Shown: one piece after another, positions 6,920-8,887 of the stretch
Layout of the letters: every line of letters starts with the position of its first letter
How positions within the stretch are numbered: the stretch's first letter is position 1
Assembly: GCA_937127205.1 (NCBI GenBank)
Contig: CAKZLS010000536.1
Coordinates: 1-8,887 of the forward strand
Reading direction: 5' to 3'
Origin: an uncultured Rhodospirillales bacterium
Lineage (GTDB): Bacteria > Pseudomonadota > Alphaproteobacteria > Rhodospirillales > Defluviicoccaceae
DNA: 8,887 nucleotides
The notes under the pieces: model-generated
Seen by the model: the letters and a program-made list of their open reading frames with translations, nothing else
What the model was told of the DNA's origin: nothing
The model's database searches: none
Program-made: the position numbers and the translations under genes

Positions 6920-7005
6920 GGCATCGGATGCATTTCGCTGGTTTGTGTTTCCCGCACAGATTGCGGAACGGAAAAAGAACATGAACACACCGAAGGAGGT
7001 CTTCG
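6920..7005 (+). promoter_or_regulatory. Short intercistronic spacer with small hairpins
   Basis: The 86 nt between the fructokinase stop and the transporter start hold GCATC-G-GATGC (6921-6931), an 11-bp palindrome directly after the stop, and a bulged hairpin TTCCCGC...GCGGAA (6949-6968). Neither has a T-run, so they are unlikely to terminate; they could be mRNA-processing or stability elements. A 20-codon frame (6981-7043) overlaps the next start. Evidence for function is weak. Confidence 0.3.
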
Positions 7006-8340
7006 ATGGCAGTGGTCACGGACAACAAGTCGACCGGTTCTGAAGGATTCGTGCCGAAGGACCTGCGAATTCCCTTCATCCTGCTGGTGCTGTGCTTCAC
7101 GGCCTGGGGCGCGGCGGCGAATCTCACCGACATCCTGGTCGGCGTGTTCCGTGGCATCTTCGACATGTCGAACTTCCAGTCTTCGCTGGTTCAGTTCGCC
7201 TATTACGGGGCTTATTTTTTGCTGGCCCTTCCGGCGGGATTTATAAACAAACACTACGGCTACAAGACCGGCGTGCTGGTTGGGTTGGGTCTGGCCGCTG
7301 TCGGGGGTCTGATGTTTCTGCCGGCGAGTCAGTTGCTGGTCTACGAGATGTTTTTGCTCGCCCTGTTCGCCCTTGCCGCCGGGCTTTCCATTCTTGAGAC
7401 ATCCGCCAATCCGTTTGTTATTGCCATGGGCAAAGAATCGACGGCAACGCGGCGGCTCAATCTCGCCCAGTCGTTCAACCCCATTGGCGCTAATATTGGC
7501 GTCCTGTTGGGGGCGATATTCATTCTGCCCGCGCTTACGCCCGAAGCAAGCAAGGCGATCATGAGTGACTCGCAGTTGCTCGCCAGTCAGGAGGCGGATC
7601 TGGCGCTGGTACTCAAGCCCTATCTTGGAATTGCCTTGGTGCTGGTCGCGATCTGGCTGCTGATCTTCTTCCGGAAGTTCGAATTGCCGAAACCGGCGGC
7701 CGCGATTGGTGAGGATATCCCCTCGGGCAACGTCGCGGCACGGCTGTGGAAGAACCGGCACTACCGCTTTGGGGTGATGGCCCAGTTCTTCAACGTCGCG
7801 GCCCAGACCTGCGTGTGGACCTTCACGATCCTTTATGCCCAGGACGTGGTGGGTGTTTCGCCCGAGAGTTCCGGCTGGTGGCTTCAGGCTAGCCTCATCA
7901 TCTTTTTGTTCTCCCGCTTTCTCATGACGTGGTTGCTCGGCATCATCCGGCCGTCGCTTTTGCTGCTCATCATGGCGATGTTTGGCGTGTTGTGTTGTGT
8001 CACCGCAATGGTCTCTCTCAACACGCTCGGGCTGATAGCGGTCGTTTCAGCGTCCGCGTCGCTTTCCTTGATGTTCCCCACGATCTATGGCTTGGCTTTG
8101 CAGGGAACCGGCGAGGACGCAAAATTCGGTTCGGCCGGTCTCGTCATGGCCATTCTTGGCGGCGCCATCATGCCCATGGCGCACGCCGCGGTGATGGACG
8201 AAGTAGGGCCTGCAATGGGCTATGTGGTACCGGGCGTCTGCCTCGCTCTGGTTGGCGCCTATGCCCTTTTCGATCTCAGGAACACGCGTCCTGCGATATC
8301 CGATGAGGCGCTTCCGGCATCGGAAGGAGGAATGTCATGA
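7006..8340 (+). CDS. FucP-type MFS sugar:proton symporter
   Basis: A 444-residue inner-membrane transporter with about twelve hydrophobic segments, belonging to the L-fucose permease branch of the major facilitator superfamily (fucose, glucose/galactose and related sugars). Hallmarks: ANLTDILVG in helix 1, FQSSLVQFAYYGAYF in helix 2, LETSANPF in helix 4 and RLNLAQSFNPIGA in helix 5. Asp42 and Glu131 align with Asp46 and Glu135 of E. coli FucP, the residues implicated in proton coupling and sugar binding. The start is set by a near-perfect AAGGAGGT (6993-7000) 5 nt before the ATG. It follows the fructokinase by 86 nt, and its last codons hold the ribosome binding site of the next gene, with an ATGA overlap. 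Given the kinase, the substrate is probably fructose or a related hexose; that is inference from context, since this branch covers several sugars. Confidence 0.92.
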   Translation: MAVVTDNKSTGSEGFVPKDLRIPFILLVLCFTAWGAAANLTDILVGVFRGIFDMSNFQSSLVQFAYYGAYFLLALPAGFINKHYGYKTGVLVGLGLAAVGGLMFLPASQLLVYEMFLLALFALAAGLSILETSANPFVIAMGKESTATRRLNLAQSFNPIGANIGVLLGAIFILPALTPEASKAIMSDSQLLASQEADLALVLKPYLGIALVLVAIWLLIFFRKFELPKPAAAIGEDIPSGNVAARLWKNRHYRFGVMAQFFNVAAQTCVWTFTILYAQDVVGVSPESSGWWLQASLIIFLFSRFLMTWLLGIIRPSLLLLIMAMFGVLCCVTAMVSLNTLGLIAVVSASASLSLMFPTIYGLALQGTGEDAKFGSAGLVMAILGGAIMPMAHAAVMDEVGPAMGYVVPGVCLALVGAYALFDLRNTRPAISDEALPASEGGMS

Positions 8341-8887
8341 TGGGCATCACGTCAAACGTGCGGCGGCTGGCTGGATCGTTGTTGCTGGCAGGGCTCGTGA
8401 TCACACTCGGCGCATGCTCGGAAGAACCGGACGTGACGATCGGGCTGATTACCAAGCAGGAAGTGAACCCGTACTGGGTGACCATGCGTGAAGTGGCCGA
8501 GGCCACGGCAAAAGACAACGACGTCACGCTGCTCACGGCGACCGGTACGAGCGATGTGGATGTCGACAGCCAGAAGCGCGCGCTGGAGGAAATGGTCGCC
8601 AAGGGTGCCAAAGGCATACTCATAGCTCCGACCAGTTCGACGGAACTGTTGCCGGCCATCGAGGCGGCACGGGAACAGGGTGTGCTTGTCATCGCCGTGG
8701 ATACACCGGTCGATCCGTTGGATGCAGTAGACGCCTTTTTCGCCACCGACAACGAGGCCGCCGGTCGGTTGGTCGGGCAGTACGCCCGGGTCAAGGCTAC
8801 CCAAATGGGCATCGAGCCGAAGATCGCGATGCTCGACCTGGCTCCGGGCATAAGCTCGGGCGAGTTGCGGCACGCCGGCTTTCTAAA
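8337..8887 (+). CDS. Sugar-binding lipoprotein of an ABC transporter (type 1 periplasmic binding protein, FrcB-like), 3'-truncated
   Basis: The first 183 residues of a periplasmic sugar-binding protein; the frame runs off the right edge (family members are about 310-340 residues). An N-terminal signal with Arg9-Arg10 and a leucine-rich core ends in the lipobox LGAC, with Cys27 the predicted lipidated residue. The mature part starts VTIGLITKQEVNPYWVTM, then has EEMVAKGAKGILIAP, ARDQ/AREQGVLVIAVDTPVDP-type strand-turn segments and FATDNEAAGRLVGQYA, all typical of the RbsB/LacI-like fold and, from memory, closest to fructose-binding FrcB. It overlaps the transporter stop by ATGA (start 8337, stop 8338-8340), and AGGAGG (8325-8330) lies 6 nt upstream, indicating coupled translation. 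A second ATG directly follows the first. ABC permease and ATPase genes would be expected next, beyond the window. The family is sure; the fructose specificity is inferred. Confidence 0.9.
   Translation, partial: MMGITSNVRRLAGSLLLAGLVITLGACSEEPDVTIGLITKQEVNPYWVTMREVAEATAKDNDVTLLTATGTSDVDVDSQKRALEEMVAKGAKGILIAPTSSTELLPAIEAAREQGVLVIAVDTPVDPLDAVDAFFATDNEAAGRLVGQYARVKATQMGIEPKIAMLDLAPGISSGELRHAGFL

Noticed and set aside
6643..7761. A 372-codon open frame antisense to the fructokinase and MFS genes
   Set aside because: It crosses two genes with strong family motifs, its translation is low-complexity and polar, and it lacks a plausible start context.

Overview
The window is GC-rich DNA with dense coding, GC-rich third positions and long antisense open frames. 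The gene content (COX15-type heme A synthase, S41 carboxyl-terminal protease, FrcB-like sugar-binding protein with a fructokinase) points to an alphaproteobacterium, possibly a Rhodospirillales-like lineage. That placement is inference from gene style, not from a marker gene.

Layout. (1) 1-1307, plus strand: the 3' part of a sodium:solute symporter of the acetate/monocarboxylate type, closed by a perfect hairpin terminator with a UUCG loop (1318-1339). (2) 1373-2600, plus strand: a small membrane protein resembling the Yip1 family, followed after 22 nt by a conserved-looking lipoprotein of unknown function with a glycine-rich tail. (3) 2635-4119, minus strand: an S41 carboxyl-terminal processing protease with a complete Ser-Lys-Gln active site and a TTG start supported by a good ribosome binding site. 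It is convergent with the lipoprotein. (4) 4309-5397, minus strand: heme A synthase (ctaA/COX15), needed for aa3-type cytochrome oxidase, hence aerobic respiration. (5) 5398-5944: a 547-nt divergent intergenic region, poorer in GC than the genes in its right part. It contains a nearly identical direct repeat offset by 52 nt and, close to the sugar operon, a perfect 15-bp palindrome. (6) 5945 to the right edge, plus strand: a sugar operon consisting of a PfkB-family fructokinase, a FucP-type MFS sugar:proton symporter, and the start of a lipoprotein-type sugar-binding protein resembling FrcB of fructose ABC transporters.

How the genes fit together. The right-hand operon looks like fructose (or a related ketose) uptake and phosphorylation. 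The MFS and binding-protein genes are translationally coupled by an ATGA overlap. The operon has two transport components of different mechanism; if ABC permease and ATPase genes follow beyond the right edge, the operon carries both a proton-driven and an ATP-driven uptake route. The palindrome and repeats upstream are the natural candidates for its control, but no regulator gene lies inside the window.

I found no CRISPR array, tRNA, rRNA, IS element or phage gene. Most of the window is ordinary housekeeping and catabolic content. The parts most worth a second look are the divergent intergenic region and the mixed MFS/binding-protein operon.
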